From contig NC_081411.1 in the NCBI RefSeq assembly GCF_030272615.1, positions 216,332,154 through 216,396,153 on the forward strand: a DNA stretch of 64,000 nucleotides, written 5' to 3'. Below are positions 1 to 11,461 of this stretch, piece by piece; positions within the stretch are counted from its first letter, which is position 1, and each line of letters starts with the position of its first letter. The notes beneath the pieces were generated by a model. That model did no database searches. It was not told where the DNA came from and worked only from the letters and a program-made list of their open reading frames with translations. A program made the translations under genes and the position numbers. Source of the stretch: Cryptomeria japonica (Eukaryota; Streptophyta; Pinopsida; Cupressales; Cupressaceae).

Positions 1-352
1 ATAAGATAGGGACACAGAGAAAGAGAGAAGGTAGAGAGTGAAGGAGGTAGGGAAGGAGAGCTAGATAGGGATATAGGTGAGAATTAGAGGGGTAAGGAAA
101 GCATGTAGGGAGTGAAAGAGATAAAAAGATAGAGTAAAAGAGAGTTAGAGAGGGAGAGAGGGAGAGATAGATAGATAGATGAGAGATAGAATAGAGAGGC
201 TAGAAGAGAGTGTTGGGGGAGAGATTGAGGGAAAGGGAGAGAGATATTGAGAGAGATGGAGAAGTAGAGAGAGAACACTTTAGAGAGATAGTAATGGAGG
301 GAGAGGTAGATGGAGAGAGGGAGAGAGAGAGTTAGGTAGAGATAGATGGAAG
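1..352. repeat. GA-rich (CT on the minus strand) simple-sequence tract
   Basis: The stretch is almost pure GAGA/GATA-type low-complexity sequence. It keeps a 148-codon minus-strand frame open only because it lacks stops, so I do not call a gene. Similar CT-rich tracts occur inside the Helitron-like elements near 31.8 and 45.3 kb. Confidence 0.85.
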
Positions 353-960
353 TGTTAGGGTTTCTAGCAGATCCGAAGCAAAAATATGAACTAACAATTA
401 TATGCATATTTAAATACAAAAGATGAAAGAATAAAACAAGACACAGATAACACAAAGATTTAACGTGGTTCACTCGGAATGGGTTACGTCCACCATACAC
501 AACCGTCCAATCTTTCTTATTATCTAGCAAAAATAGTACATCAACCTTACAATGCCTTAAGCATCCCAGCCACTTATAACATGCGTTTTTAGGGCAAAAA
601 CAAAGTCAACCTTTTTAGGGTTTTATTACAATGTCGGTTTTCATCAACAACAAAAAAATACCAAAAAAAATAAAATCGCGAGGGCTCCCGCCCCCAAACC
701 CCCACTTTCCTAGGGGGATACGTGTTGAGTGTACAGTACTTTGCTGATCATTCACCACATTTCAACAGGAAGAAGAAGATTGTAGAAGTTAGATAGCAAT
801 CAATTCTTTATTTTGTGAGGCGAGATTTGGGTAGTAGATCCAAGCAACTTTTCTCAATGTGGTTTTTCCCATCTTGGGTTTCTACATATATTTGGTATTC
901 ATTGTGTGGATGTATGTGCTTTCTACTATCTTATTGTTCTATCATTTGAATGAGCTACAT
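353..960 (+). mobile_element. Possible decayed Ty1/Copia-type LTR remnant
   Basis: It starts near TGTTAGGGTTTC and contains a stretch (about 455-494) with 'taacgtggttcactcggaat' followed by 'tacgtccacc', which resembles a motif often seen in plant Copia LTRs. A C-rich run near 685-712 and 'cccatcttgggtttctaca' near 869-887 also fit that class. No primer site, polypurine tract or target duplication was found, so the boundaries and class are tentative. Confidence 0.3.
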
Positions 961-2419
961 TGATGTTTTAAGGATAATGTTTAGAGAAGTTATTAATATT
1001 AATTAGTGTTTAATTGAGTTTTAATAAGATATATTGATTCAAACACCCTCTTTTTATATTGTATGCCCTTCAAGTTAGTCGCTATTATTTTTATGAAGCC
1101 TATATGAGTTGGTCACTCATGTCTTGGTGATCTGCCTAATGAGCTAGTCACTAATGTCTTTATGATGCATGCATGAGCTAGTTATTGTTGTTTATGTGAT
1201 TTATATTGGATTGACTCACCATGTATGTGATGTGTGCTTGAGACAATTGTTGTTTTTGATCTTTGATATGACCCTCAAGTGTACATGGGTAAGTTTGTAG
1301 AGTAATGCTTGGTAATGTTGGGTACATAGAATCCACACTTGATGGAAATGTTTATCTTATAATATAATGGGACTAATTCAATAAATTCACTTAATTAATA
1401 GTTAATATTTAAAGAGAGATCAAAGATCACATTCAAGAGGAGAGAATGCGCTCCCTCTAACACTTGACTGCAAAATACAAAACCTTCAATTTCATACAAG
1501 AGAATATGTCAACAAGGTCATCATGAATGAGCCCCCAAGGATTAAGTCTGGGTCTAGTGAGGAGCTTAATTCTTTCAAATGTAAGCATCTAAGTGGTTTC
1601 ATCAAGTTGACATCACTAGGGTGAATGAAAAATTTGCGAAGTTAACCTTTCTAAGAAAGATGGAAATGTTTGGCTGATTAAGTAGATAATCAATGTCATG
1701 TATGTAAGAAAAATGTAGTGGCCGAGGGGTGGATTTTTACACAAGTATCAAAGAAACTAGGTTCAAGCTCTAGACCTTGAAGCTCACTCGACTCTAGAAA
1801 AAGTAGACTTTGTCACACTATTGATCCACTCTAACTATGTTGGTCACTCAATATATGTGTGTGTGTGTATACACACATACATGGTTGTTTTGAATATCTT
1901 AAATGGACATTTAAGCTCATGAGATGGATGACTAATCTTAACCAAGAAACCTTGGATGGCTAGTAAAAGGGAAAGTGTTCATATATGTATTGTAAAGGTA
2001 AATTAGAGTACACATCAAAAGGTTATGGTATAAAATTATTGCTATTGTTATACACTAATTGTTTGATGTGAATTTACACCTTATCATGTGGTAACTATCA
2101 TGACATATTTACAAGTAATATTAAATAGGCATGACATATTGACTATGAAGAGCGGTCATTGATGCATAGTACTTTAGTACCTTGCAAGAATTGACTGAAA
2201 TTTTCGTGTACATAAAAGTATAAAAGTGACCTATCTTAGGAAAAATGAAAAATACTTGCTCTAGAGTATATTTTTTACTAATTAGGCATTACATATCATT
2301 TCTAAAAAAATTTGTACATTACCACTCTCAAAATTAATTTTAAAAGTTTGTTTACACTAATCCAACTTCCTTGCAATAATTGTCATTAGATTGATCAAAA
2401 GGAGAATGTAAGGGTAAAA
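961..2419. other. AT-rich spacer without a recognisable gene
   Basis: No long ORF, RNA gene or element boundary was recognised. A short (GT)n/(AC)n alternation lies near 1855-1880. Confidence 0.6.
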
Positions 2420-2460
2420 CTAGCAATTGCACTTTGGTGTGCAATGGGTACGCCGAAAAG
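2420..2460 (-). mobile_element. Helitron-like 3' terminus (inverted)
   Basis: Read on the minus strand, this ends in a small hairpin (ATTGCAC, loop, GTGCAAT with a mismatch) followed by TG and CTAG, with a T next in the flank. That is the layout of Helitron 3' ends (hairpin, then CTRR, then host T). The same end sequence, including GGCGTACCCATTGCA, recurs at 32175-32210 and 46444-46476. The rest of this copy, toward higher coordinates, was not delimited. Confidence 0.45.
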
Positions 2461-2558
2461 GTGTGGAAGGTCAATTCAATTTTTTTTGTCTAATTTTTGT
2501 ACACGTGTAATACGTGAGGCCAATTGATAGTATTATTAAATTGTATTAAAATAAGTAA

Positions 2559-2666
<108 letters not shown>

Positions 2667-2954
2667 TTCAAAAAATTAAACATTATAAATATTATTTAAG
2701 ATTTTGTTTGATGACCAAACTAAAAATAATTAAAAACTATATTTTCCTCAAATAAAATTGATAAATCTTATTGTATTATTTTAAATATATTATATAATAT
2801 GTATATTTAATTATCAATGAACAATCTGTCTTTGATAAATAAAATATATAATAAATATAACTATAATTTAATATTAATTAATAAATTATATTATATTAAA
2901 TGTATTTATTATTTACATTATAAAATAAAACAAAATATATAATTGTCTTCAGAC

Positions 2955-3185
2955 ATGTAGTGTCGCAGTTAGAACACTTCGTTGGTGAAGCAACCACCAA
3001 GGTTCAAATCCCTGTTGGTCCGTTGAGCTCGCGGATTTGAACAAGTGAAGTGTGGGGATGAGGTCTCCCGTTTGTGGCCTCACCAGTTCCTAGCTTCATA
3101 TCAAAAGCGTTTCTTGTGGAACCGAAGGGCGTGTCATGCCAACGTCACCGGTCACATTAAAATGTTTACTAGGCATAAATTGAAT
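2955..3185 (+). mobile_element. Candidate tRNA-derived SINE
   Basis: The head is tRNA-like, with an A-box-like segment around 2958-2970 and a B-box match GGTTCAAATCC at 3001-3011, about 30 bp apart as in Pol III internal promoters. A tRNA-unrelated body follows to about 3185, then an AT-rich tail. No cloverleaf tRNA can be folded over the whole unit, so I prefer a SINE to a tRNA gene. Target duplications were not identified. Confidence 0.45.
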
Positions 3186-3703
3186 AATAAAAGTAAAAAA
3201 AATAAAAATTTGAAAATCAGTTTAATTTTAAAGTCATAAAAAATACAAGAAGTTAATAACAAAAGAATGTAAAATAAAATAAAATTAAGAAAAGTTATTT
3301 CTTGAATGATGAGAAAACAAATTATTAGCTAAACCCTATACATGTTTGGTCAAGTATAAAGAGTAGTAAAGTTTGAATAAATTTCTATAAAAAACTAATA
3401 AAATAAAAATATCTATAATTTTCTCAATAAAATATTATAGATCTTTAAAAAAAAAACATAGAATATGATCTCATAAAAAAAATATAGCTAAAAAGAAATA
3501 TCGATTGTTAAACTGATTTAAAGCTGAAATTTCTAAGAGCAAAATAAAAATAGAAATTTAGATCTTGAATTTTGAAGTGTGAAAGTGTTTAAAAACTCTA
3601 ACTACATTACATGTTGATCTAAAAAACAACAAATCATGTGATGCCATATTAACACCAATAAAATGTGATAAGTGCATAATTACCATGTGTAACTTTCTCT
3701 TGG
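3186..3703. other. AT-rich spacer
   Basis: Highly AT-rich sequence with A-runs. I see no gene and no structured repeat. Confidence 0.6.
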
Positions 3704-4379
3704 TTTTTTTTATATTGAAATAATGCAAGAAATTACATTGATAACAACAATCCTAAGATTGCCAAAAAAAAAAAGAAAATAAAGGCCAACAATAGCCAAC
3801 TAACTTCAACCATAAGAAACAATAACCACATGAAAAATAAATAACTAATCATAGAGGAAACCTCATCAAAGAGCAGCACAAAATCATAAATAATAGTGCA
3901 ACCTCTTCCATAGAGAGAATACAACATAATGACAAGAAAGTGATCAAGCTGAAATATTACAGTTTGCACCATAGCTAGCTGAAACTAATCATCATCCTCG
4001 CTACAACAAAACCCATGTCACAACCTAAATTTTAACAATCGTTGAAGTTGTTCGAAACAAAAGGCGTCATTTTTTTGAGGTTGTAAAAGCTGGAACTTGA
4101 TTCTCTCTAATTGGTTGTTGATCTTCATTCGTTCTTTAGAGCCTCCACAAGAAAATAGTCTGTTGAAAGATGATTTTAGAATAAAACCTAAGAATTTCTC
4201 CTTCTTGGTGAACCTCATGGTTAGACAAAACAACCATACACCTACTTATCCATATGTTAAGCAAAATAACATGTCCTCATAGAATCAATAACTATATATT
4301 TTTTTGAAGATTTAGACCTAGAACATCTTCTTTCCAGCATAAGACATGACCAAAAAAATTTGGAATATAATTGAAAACA

Positions 4380-4520
4380 ACATTCTATTTTTTCTTAGTC
4401 CAAGGACAATCCCAAAAGAAATGTTTCAGACTTTCATCCTGAAGGCAAAATGGGCATTTATCTGGTTGAATCATCATACATCTCAAACGACCACTGACTG
4501 GCACTTTAAAACGTAGAATT
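4380..4520 (-). pseudogene. LINE zf-RVT cysteine motif
   Basis: One minus-strand frame reads through DKCPFCLQDESLKHFFWDCPW, the CPxC...H...C pattern of the zinc-binding domain found at the C-terminus of plant L1 ORF2 proteins. Stops are present on both sides. Position and orientation agree with the LINE fragments to its right. Confidence 0.65.
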
Positions 4521-5076
4521 TTCAAAGCCAAATATGTGCATTGGCCTCTTCTTTAGACAACCAAATCTGAGCACTTAGCTTTTTCCATATTTTTTCTTTG
4601 AATTTACATTTCCATTTCTAATTTAGTCTGGGATTCAGTGGCAAAGAGGGCAGCAGGCTTAGGTAGACTTTTTAAAAAGGAAACTAGAAAAACTGATGAG
4701 AAGAAAGCTACCATGAATCTTTTGAGAAATTACATTCCAATGGCATGCAAATCTTCATGGTAAGATCATTGGGAACTAGAGATTTAATAGAGGTTAAAAA
4801 ACCTTTGAACCTATTAGTTAAACCTAAGGTATGCTTAATATTTGACCGAGAGGCCCATTCTAAGGAGTTGAAGTCCCACAAATCCTTAAATCGACGAACT
4901 CCTTTCTTAAAGAGATAATAAGCTTGTCTATGGAAGGAAACAACGAGAGACTAGCCTTGATACTGGATCAATTTATTTCACCAAATTGAGGAATCACTAA
5001 AGCTAAAATCATGTTGAAGAGAAAAATCCCTCCAACTCAAGTACTTGCAAACTTGTTGCCATGCCCTCCAGATAGA

Positions 5077-5589
5077 CTATAAGGTAAAGGAAGCTTTAAT
5101 ATGAAAGGAGGGAGCCATTAAATTTTTATCCATCCACTTAACATTTAGCCAAAAAAAATTTGTCGAGGCTTGGATAATGCAGAACTGAACAAAAACTTTC
5201 CAAGGTTCATCCCCCTTGAGCGCTCTAATTATCCATTTGGCTACCAGACACACCCCTTGAGTTAGAGGATCTAAAATGCTTAGTCCACCTTTAGATTTAG
5301 GTTGTGTACATTGGGCCCATGAAGAATATTTGAACCCAGCAGTGCCACTCCAATTCGACCATAGAAAATGTTGAACAAGTTTGATAAGATCAACATAACT
5401 CTTTTTTGAGGGCAACCAACATGAAGAGTAATATACATGTGAAGCTAGAAAAATGTGATTCACCACCCGGATCTTACCAGCTAGAGATAGAAATTTGTTT
5501 TCCCAAGTACATAATTTCATTTTGACTTTGTCAAGAAACCACTTCCACATATCAAAAAGAGAGATTCCCAAACCAAAGGGTATGCCCAA
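5077..5589 (-). pseudogene. LINE ORF2 C-terminal region after reverse transcriptase
   Basis: 170 codons show plant L1 post-RT features: YLGIPF-like start (GIPFGLGI), WENKFLSLAGKIRVVNHIFLASHVYY (usual LSxAGRxxLIxxVLxSxPxY), FLWSNWSG, and KSKGGLSILDPLTQG (usual GGLGLRxL). This is downstream of the catalytic core and runs toward the zinc-binding tail. Confidence 0.8.
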
Positions 5590-5658
5590 GTAGCACGTAA
5601 CCTGACCATATTTGATTTGCTTCCATTCCTTAGGAATCCAAGGAGGAATAGGGTCAAT

Positions 5659-5850
5659 CTATAGTATAATAAATTCAGTTTTATGATGGGAAATCTTAGA
5701 CCTGAAAATGGAATAATAAAGTTTGAGAACATCCATGGCATTATTAATCACCTCTTCAGAATTTTGGAGGAATAACAAACTGTCATCAACAAAGTGAGAA
5801 TTAATCACAACTGAATTGTTGGCGGTGGAAATACCCTGGATCTTATTCAT
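5659..5850 (-). pseudogene. LINE reverse transcriptase, FVDD catalytic fragment
   Basis: The short frame contains SHFVDDSLLFLQNSEEVINNAMDV, where FVDD corresponds to the F/Y-x-DD polymerase active site (usually FADD in plant L1). The C-terminal SKISHHKTEFIIL matches the usual LxINxxKS segment. The next fragment (5741-5517) overlaps in another frame, marking a frameshift. Confidence 0.75.
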
Positions 5851-5940
5851 TTGATTATATTTTTATAACAAATAACCCAAGGCATCAGCAGTAAGAACAT
5901 AAAGAAAAGGAGACAAAGGGCAACCTTGCCTAATTGAGCA

Positions 5941-6624
5941 CTAAAGAGGAAAGGGCTTGAGCATCTCTTTATTTATAATAAGTTGAGCATTGGCATCTAA
6001 GAACAACATTTCAACATGCTTGCAAAACTTAGGACCAAATCCCAAACATTGCAACATTTTAAGGATAAAACTCCAACGCATTCTGTCATAAGCTTTATCA
6101 AAACCCAACTTCACGAGAATAAAATTTTGGCCTGATTGTTGAGCCCATTCCATAGATTCCCAAGCAAGGATAAGATTATCAAGTATAAATCTCCCACCAA
6201 GAAACCCAGTTTGCTCAGATCTAATAATATTTTGTGTAACTGGCTTGATCCTTGCAGCTAGAGCTTTAGCAATAATTTTGTAAGAAGTATTAAGCAAGGT
6301 AATGGGATGCCACCCGGAAATGGTGTCTTCATTCTTTCCTTTAGGGATGAGTTTGATAATCCCTTTGTTAATAACATGCCCTGAAGATCCAACCTCCAAT
6401 GACTCTAAATAAAGCAAATAAAAATCCTCCTTGATATGATGCCACATGGTTTGATAAAATTCCACTGAAAGGCCATCAACTCTAGGACTTTTGTTTGCTA
6501 CCATAGAAAAAACAACATGTTCTAGCTCCTCAATAGAGAGATTGTGGTCTAGGAACAAACTATAATCCTTATCCAATCTCCTAGGAATATGGTTTTCAAG
6601 AATATCTTCCAAAATTGGTTGCAC
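5941..6624 (-). pseudogene. LINE reverse transcriptase, fingers/palm part
   Basis: 227 open codons carry the non-LTR reverse transcriptase landmarks: KSPRVDGLSVEFYQ (usual KSPGPDG), NKGIIKLIPKG, the ISGWHPITLLN block (usual RPISLLN), SEQTGFLGGRFILDN, and LVKLGFDKAYDRMRW around the first catalytic Asp (usual LLKLDFEKAYD). The region stops before the FADD motif, which lies in the next fragment. Changes such as PRVDG, and the surrounding stops, indicate a dead copy. Confidence 0.85.
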
Positions 6625-6723
6625 ATCAAGCTAATGGACATCCTCTCTAAATAATTTTTCATAGTACGTCTGGAATAAGTCTTTAATCTCTTCGGGCCTT
6701 GTATGAAGAACACCCATGTCATC

Positions 6724-7023
6724 TTAGATAGCTCCAATGAACTCCTTTCTATGCTTGTACTTAAGAAAATTAAAGAAGTACTTAGAACCCCTATTACCTT
6801 CTTTAGCCCAATGTAATCGGGCCCTAGTTTTAGCTTCTTGGCCCCTATAGTTATCCAATTTACGAATTTGGGCCTCTAATGAAGTTATTGAAGTTTGTAA
6901 GTTAATATCATTAGGCCTCCTATTCAATAATTTTCTGTCATATTCAAGTTTACCCTCAAGAGATTTTTCTTTACGTTTTCCTTGCCAAGCCATTATCCTC
7001 CCGAAAGCATGAAGGAAATCCAC
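6724..7023 (-). pseudogene. LINE ORF2 linker between endonuclease and reverse transcriptase
   Basis: The segment is rich in basic and acidic residues and ends with the conserved plant L1 block ARLHWAKEGNRGSKYFFNF, close to the family form W(L/I)KEGDKNTKFFH. That block lies upstream of the reverse transcriptase in intact elements. The next 100 bp (6737-6620) continue in a shifted frame. Confidence 0.7.
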
Positions 7024-7047
7024 ACATCTTGAAATGGAATTATTCCA

Positions 7048-7503
7048 TCAATCCCTATAAGAATCTCCCTCATTAGGTTTAAGGAAGGAATTCCAAATCC
7101 CCACAAGAGTAGCCACACATGATGGATTTTTGAGGTGAGAAGTATTCAACTTGTATGGTAATATGAAGTCTTCATTATTCTTATTAGACTCTGAGACTAA
7201 ACAAATAACAAGATAGTGGTTTGAGAGAGTAGAAGTGTAATCTACTCTAACACAAATACCAACTAGGTCCTGAACAACATGAAGATTAGGGGAGATGTAG
7301 AATATATCCAATCTGCCGAGATTTCTCTCTTTCCCAAACCTATAGTTTGACCAAGTAAACCAATTATTATCATGGGTAAGGTCCTTATTTTTAATAGGAT
7401 TGATCACCTCAAGGGAATTACAACAAAGGAGCCAATTATCAAACTCTTCTTTACTTAATTTTATGGGACTGAGCCAACTATGATCATTATGGTGTTCTAC
7501 CAT
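7048..7503 (-). pseudogene. LINE ORF2 endonuclease, C-terminal part
   Basis: The frame contains NNWFTWSNYRFG, then GRLDIFYIS and LSNHYLVICL. These correspond to the family motifs FTWSN, RLDRFLVS and SDHxPI at the endonuclease C-terminus. The SDH motif reads SNH, losing the usual Asp next to the catalytic His. It is separated from the N-terminal part by about 200 bp carrying stops. It is a fragment of the LINE spanning 3704-7945. Confidence 0.75.
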
Positions 7504-7698
7504 TTAGAACTCTCCATCGATAACCCAATCAACATTAGGCAGATTTTTGGACATCCGCGCCCATAACACACTTATGTCTTTTGAAAGATTAGGAGCATAA
7601 ATAGATCAAAATCCAATAAGATTCCCATTAATAAAAGTAAGGACCCAAACACAATAATGTGAAGGATCCTCACCTTGATTAATGACAAATCTCTTCAG

Positions 7699-7945
7699 TC
7701 AAGGAGCCAAACCAAGGACAACCCCCCCTCTACCTTCTATATGTGATGTATGAAAGAAATAAGTTTCTCTCCATACATTGGATAGAGAAGAAGAAAGACA
7801 AAAACCACTCAGCTTGACCTCTTGGAGAAAAACAATATCAGGTTTCCAAGTAACTAATGTCTCTCTAGCTCCATACTTGCGGTGAGGGACAAATACCCCT
7901 CTAACATTCCATGGCAAAATTTTTAAGTTTGTGGCAAAGACAGAA
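7699..7945 (-). pseudogene. LINE ORF2 endonuclease, N-terminal part
   Basis: The frame opens with KILPWNVRG, the start of plant L1 apurinic/apyrimidinic-type endonucleases (usual form KILSWNVRG). It continues through FLQEVKLSG, where the Glu is the metal-binding residue of the LQE/LQET motif, and ends at GRGGVVLGLAP, matching the family's GRSGGL segment. The frame then breaks before the rest of the domain. This enzyme normally nicks target DNA to prime reverse transcription; here it is broken. Confidence 0.8.
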
Positions 7946-8829
7946 AGGAAGGAGCATCATCTTGTGGCAAAACATCAAAATGGTTAGCAATAGCAACTAT
8001 ATTCTCATCAATATAAGAATAAACTATAGGACAAGAATAAACTATATTCTCATCAATAGATAAAAATGGTTCTAACATACAATGTAGACGAGTCTTCTTA
8101 TATAGGCAAGGCTATATGGATATGTGAGCACACAAACATGACATGTGACTTACTAAGAAACAAGGGTAGGTAGGAAATAGGTGTGGTGGGTAGGAGAAAC
8201 AATATAATATTCCACATGAGGTGGATCAGCCACCAAAGGTGGAATGTAACAACAAGATAAGACCACAAAAGGTGGAAATTCTCCTACACACACTATCCCA
8301 ATGTGACACAAACACCCAAATGTCTCATACCCAAACTACTATGAAGTGCATTATCTTAAGTAAACTTAAGTAAGGTGTAATGATATCCAAGATGAATAAA
8401 CAATTACACCAACAATAAAGAACAACTTCTTGTCGCTCTAGTTTTGTTTAAAATGCAGCCAATACATAACGCGCTCTTCTGAAAAAACCTTGTTTATGCT
8501 TTTAGATCTGCTTCGTCTGAGACTATTGAAGCTCCTTCCAGTATTCTACTTCCGTAATCCTTCCTTCTACTTTACCCCTGACCTGATTAGTCTTGCTCAA
8601 TTTTCTTGATTTGTTTTGACATCTCAACAAAAAAATATTGATATGATACCGTATTTAACAATGTGAACCTTTCACAATAGAAAGCATGTAAATAAATTAT
8701 TATTAAAAATTATATAAATCTAAACTATATATAATATTGTATATTTTTCTATTACATTCTATTTAATATGTTATTAAATATAAATATAATATACAATGAA
8801 TATTAGAAATTTTTGTAAGTAATATTATT
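7946..8829. other. Spacer between LINE and Helitron-like motif
   Basis: No gene was recognised. A short direct duplication containing 'aataaactatattctcatc' lies around 7999-8064. The rest is unremarkable AT-rich sequence. Confidence 0.5.
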
Positions 8830-8935
8830 ACGTTGAAGGCGTCTCCTACTATGAAATGCACCGAGCTTATTTTGTCTATCAATGGTAGACATGCTCAGTG
8901 AAGGCGTGCAAGACGATCAGGGTGATCGTCACCGT
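8830..8935 (+). mobile_element. Helitron-like 5' subterminal module (fragment)
   Basis: The near-palindrome ACGTTGAAGGCGT at 8830-8842 is followed by sequence related to 29839-29930, 43576-43700 and 43701-43825, including 'gcaagacgat'. In two of those cases a Helitron-like 3' end follows 2.4-2.9 kb downstream, so this is probably a 5'-end fragment of the same family. A 91-codon ORF from 8882 starts here, but I cannot support it as a gene. Confidence 0.4.
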
Positions 8936-9980
8936 CAGGCAAATTTTGTTAACGCAGGTGAGTACATAGGCGGTGCTACTGCTACCTACTTTATAGAGAT
9001 TGCTGCCTTATCAGGTGCAACTGGCAGTGGCTATCCCGACGAAATTTTCACCGCCTGCCTCTCTGTGCTGTCTGCCACCCTCTGTCCCTACTGCTGTCCT
9101 TTATGCTTGAAAGGACGTCTTCTTCCTAAAAAAATCCCGCCAGCCACTCTTTTGTGAAATGGACAGACTGATTTTTAAAATCAACGATGCAGAATTCATT
9201 ACAAGCAATGAAGAGGATTGAAGCACTTTTATCCGTTGATTTTTCTTGCTCGCCTATTGTAGAGCATAATAAAAATAGGGAGAACTATTACTTTAAGCAC
9301 TTTTCCCACATAGTTTCGTACACAAATACACCGCCTTCTGGAAAGAAATGATCTCCCATTACTTGTAAACACGTGGGAGGCTGCTTGTCTGATCATTTGT
9401 ACCCGCCATTTTTCGCCCTCAATTTTACTTGCCATTTTTTGCAATTGATGGGGTTCGAAAAATATCGCCCGGTTTCTCTACCCATTCACATATTTCTGCT
9501 CACATAGCTAGAGGTGTACAGAACCTGTCAAATTTTGCAGTCAGTAATTAAACTTTCACCATTTTTTGATTTTACCGTCATGATTTCACTGTTTTTTATT
9601 TCCAAACAAATTAAGAATCTTCAATTTTTTCAAGTTGTGATGCTTGAAAAAAAAAAAACTTTATTTGGCAAAAATTTTCAGGCATTCCAAGAGTGAAATT
9701 TAATCAATTTGATTGTGCCTGGCAAAAAGAGAACACCGAAGCAGCTTCTTGCAATTGTCAATTTCATAAACATTTAAAAGAAGACTATTTTAGGGTTGAT
9801 AAAAGAAGACTATTTTAGGGTTCTTGTGCTTTTTTTTACAGTGGCAATAAAATTATAAAACAACCAAATTATGGAGATTAATTAAGAAGATTTTTTTTAA
9901 TTAGATGTTTATTTACAAATAAAGTTTTTTCTTATATATAAATTAAGTTTGTTTGTTTTTTTCTATCATAAAAAATAATA
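8936..9980. other. Spacer left of the Tat retrotransposon
   Basis: No gene or RNA gene recognised. 'agaagactattttagggtt' occurs twice, near 9779 and 9804. The segment may be the interior of the Helitron-like fragment that starts at 8830. Confidence 0.4.
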
Positions 9981-9985
9981 ATATG
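9981..9985. repeat. Target-site duplication, left copy (ATATG)
   Basis: ATATG immediately precedes the left LTR and is repeated exactly after the right LTR at 28988-28992. Five bp is the usual duplication for Ty3/Gypsy integrases. Confidence 0.93.
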
Positions 9986-11364
9986 TGTAGTCACATAAAT
10001 CTGTCCATTTTAATTAAATGAATATTTCGTATTTATTTGATTAAAAATCCACTAGCCATCAATTAATTAAATTAATATTTAATTAATTCATCCCCAAACA
10101 TTCTTCTATTAATTAAATAAATTATTCGATTTATTTTAATTAATTCATTAAAATCAAATTCCCATTAATTAAATAAATAAATCAATTTATTTAATTAAAA
10201 TCCCCCTTTTCCTCTTTTAAATAAATTAAATAAAACATTTATTTAAATCATTATCCCCACCCCACTTGCATTTTCCTACAAATGCAACTTGCACACATTA
10301 TTGAAATAAATGAATTTTTATTTTTAATAAAATCCTATTTTCCCTCACCCACCAAATCAACTTGCAAAATCTAATCCCCTTCTAGATTCTTCTAACCCCT
10401 TCCTGATTAGCCTAATCCATCCCCTAATTATTGTCACATTCCTAAGCAAAATGGAGTCACTTCTCAAAGACTCCAAAGTCTTTGAAAAACATTTAATGCT
10501 TTGTGTGTTCAACAAATCAACCTCCAAAAGTCTTCCAAGACCACTAATGGCTCTTACATGACCATTTATGGCTCTTACATAACCATTTATGGTTATTTCA
10601 ATCTTGTCTCCCCAAACATTTATTGTCTTGACCATATTCATCCATTTCACATTTGCACAAGAATTTATCCATTGGATAAAAGCTTTATTCTTTGAAAAAA
10701 AGAGTTTATTCATTCAACCAACCTTGACTCAAAATCCCAAAGTCATGTCAGGCATTTAATGCTTATTCCCTCTCCTCTCAACCTATCTCACATTGACACT
10801 TGTCATCCTGGGATTGGGTTGAAAGCCCTCACATGGATTTGAAATCATTCAATCCTGACCCTTGTTGAGATTACTCAATCTCAACCATCCATTGCTCCAT
10901 TTTTCCTATAAATAGAGCCCATTCCTTCATAATCCAGATCCTGAAAACTTGTATGCATTTAGACTATAGACATTTTAGAGAGCATTTTAGCATAAACAAT
11001 CTAAATCTTGTCTTTTTGGTAAAATACTTCATTTTAGCATTAAAATAGCTTTTTATTTCACATTTAGAGCTATTCCATAAATCTCAATCCTCCATAAGCA
11101 TCCATAGTGCAAAAAGCTGCTGAGAGCTACACTATTTTGGAACTTGGAGAGGAGAGGAACAAGGGAGAAGAAGCTAGGAGTATGTTAGGAGGTATTTGGA
11201 GATGCCTCATCATGTTTGCTTTGATAGTTAAATATGCTTGCATGCTTATAGTCTCTCTCTTGGTATGCCTTTTTAGATTAGTTTTCGATTGATTAACGCT
11301 AACTTTTTGTGTGTTTTGTGTTGATTGATCTTGGACTAATCTTGTGCCATTTAGGAGGGCATCA
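9986..11364 (+). repeat. 5' LTR of the Tat element
   Basis: 1379 bp starting TGTAGTCACA and ending GGGCATCA. Comparing the copies by eye I saw one difference, T at 9996 versus C at 27619. The first 300 bp are made of TTAATTAAAT/AATAAAT modules broken by short C-runs. ORFs inside the LTR occur identically in both copies and are not credible genes. Confidence 0.96.
10907..10914 (+). promoter_or_regulatory. TATA box in the 5' LTR
   Basis: TATAAATA followed by GAGCCC, about 460 bp before the LTR end. This is the likely start region of the genomic RNA and the U3/R boundary. It is duplicated at 28530-28537. Confidence 0.75.
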
Positions 11365-11366
11365 TT

Positions 11367-11405
11367 TGGTGAACCCGACGTGAATCGAACACGCAACCTT
11401 CTGAT
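11367..11405 (+). promoter_or_regulatory. Primer binding site, 39 nt complementary to tRNA-Trp
   Basis: It begins two bases after the 5' LTR with TGG (complement of the tRNA CCA end), then continues through TGAACCCGACGTGAATCGAA and on to CTTCTGAT. From my knowledge of plant tRNA-Trp(CCA), this is complementary to the whole acceptor 3' strand, T arm, variable loop and part of the anticodon stem. Typical retroelement sites span 8-18 nt. Confidence 0.85.
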
Positions 11406-11461
11406 TGATTTTTTTGAAATTAACATTTTTCTTGTTGAAATTGCCACACAGGTCGCGCTTC

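Larger units (their letters stand above)
3704..7945 (-). mobile_element. Decayed L1-type LINE (ORF2 only, minus strand)
   Basis: A non-LTR retrotransposon is read right to left: endonuclease (7945-7048), linker (7023-6724), reverse transcriptase (6624-5659), thumb/C-terminal region (5589-5077), a zf-RVT cysteine motif near 4390-4470, and a likely A-tail seen as the T-run at 3704-3712. Many stops and frameshifts split ORF2. No ORF1 was recognised, so the copy may be 5' truncated. Target duplications were not found by eye. Confidence 0.85.

Noticed and set aside
84-530. 148-codon minus-strand ORF
   Set aside because: It is formed by the GA tract and the LTR-like remnant; no protein-like features.
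10357-10713. 118-codon minus-strand ORF in the LTR (also at 27980-28336)
   Set aside because: It is identical in both LTRs only because the LTRs are identical; no domain and no sensible composition.
11367-11405. tRNA-Trp gene fragment
   Set aside because: The location two bases after an LTR, and the complement orientation starting with TGG, show it is a primer binding site.
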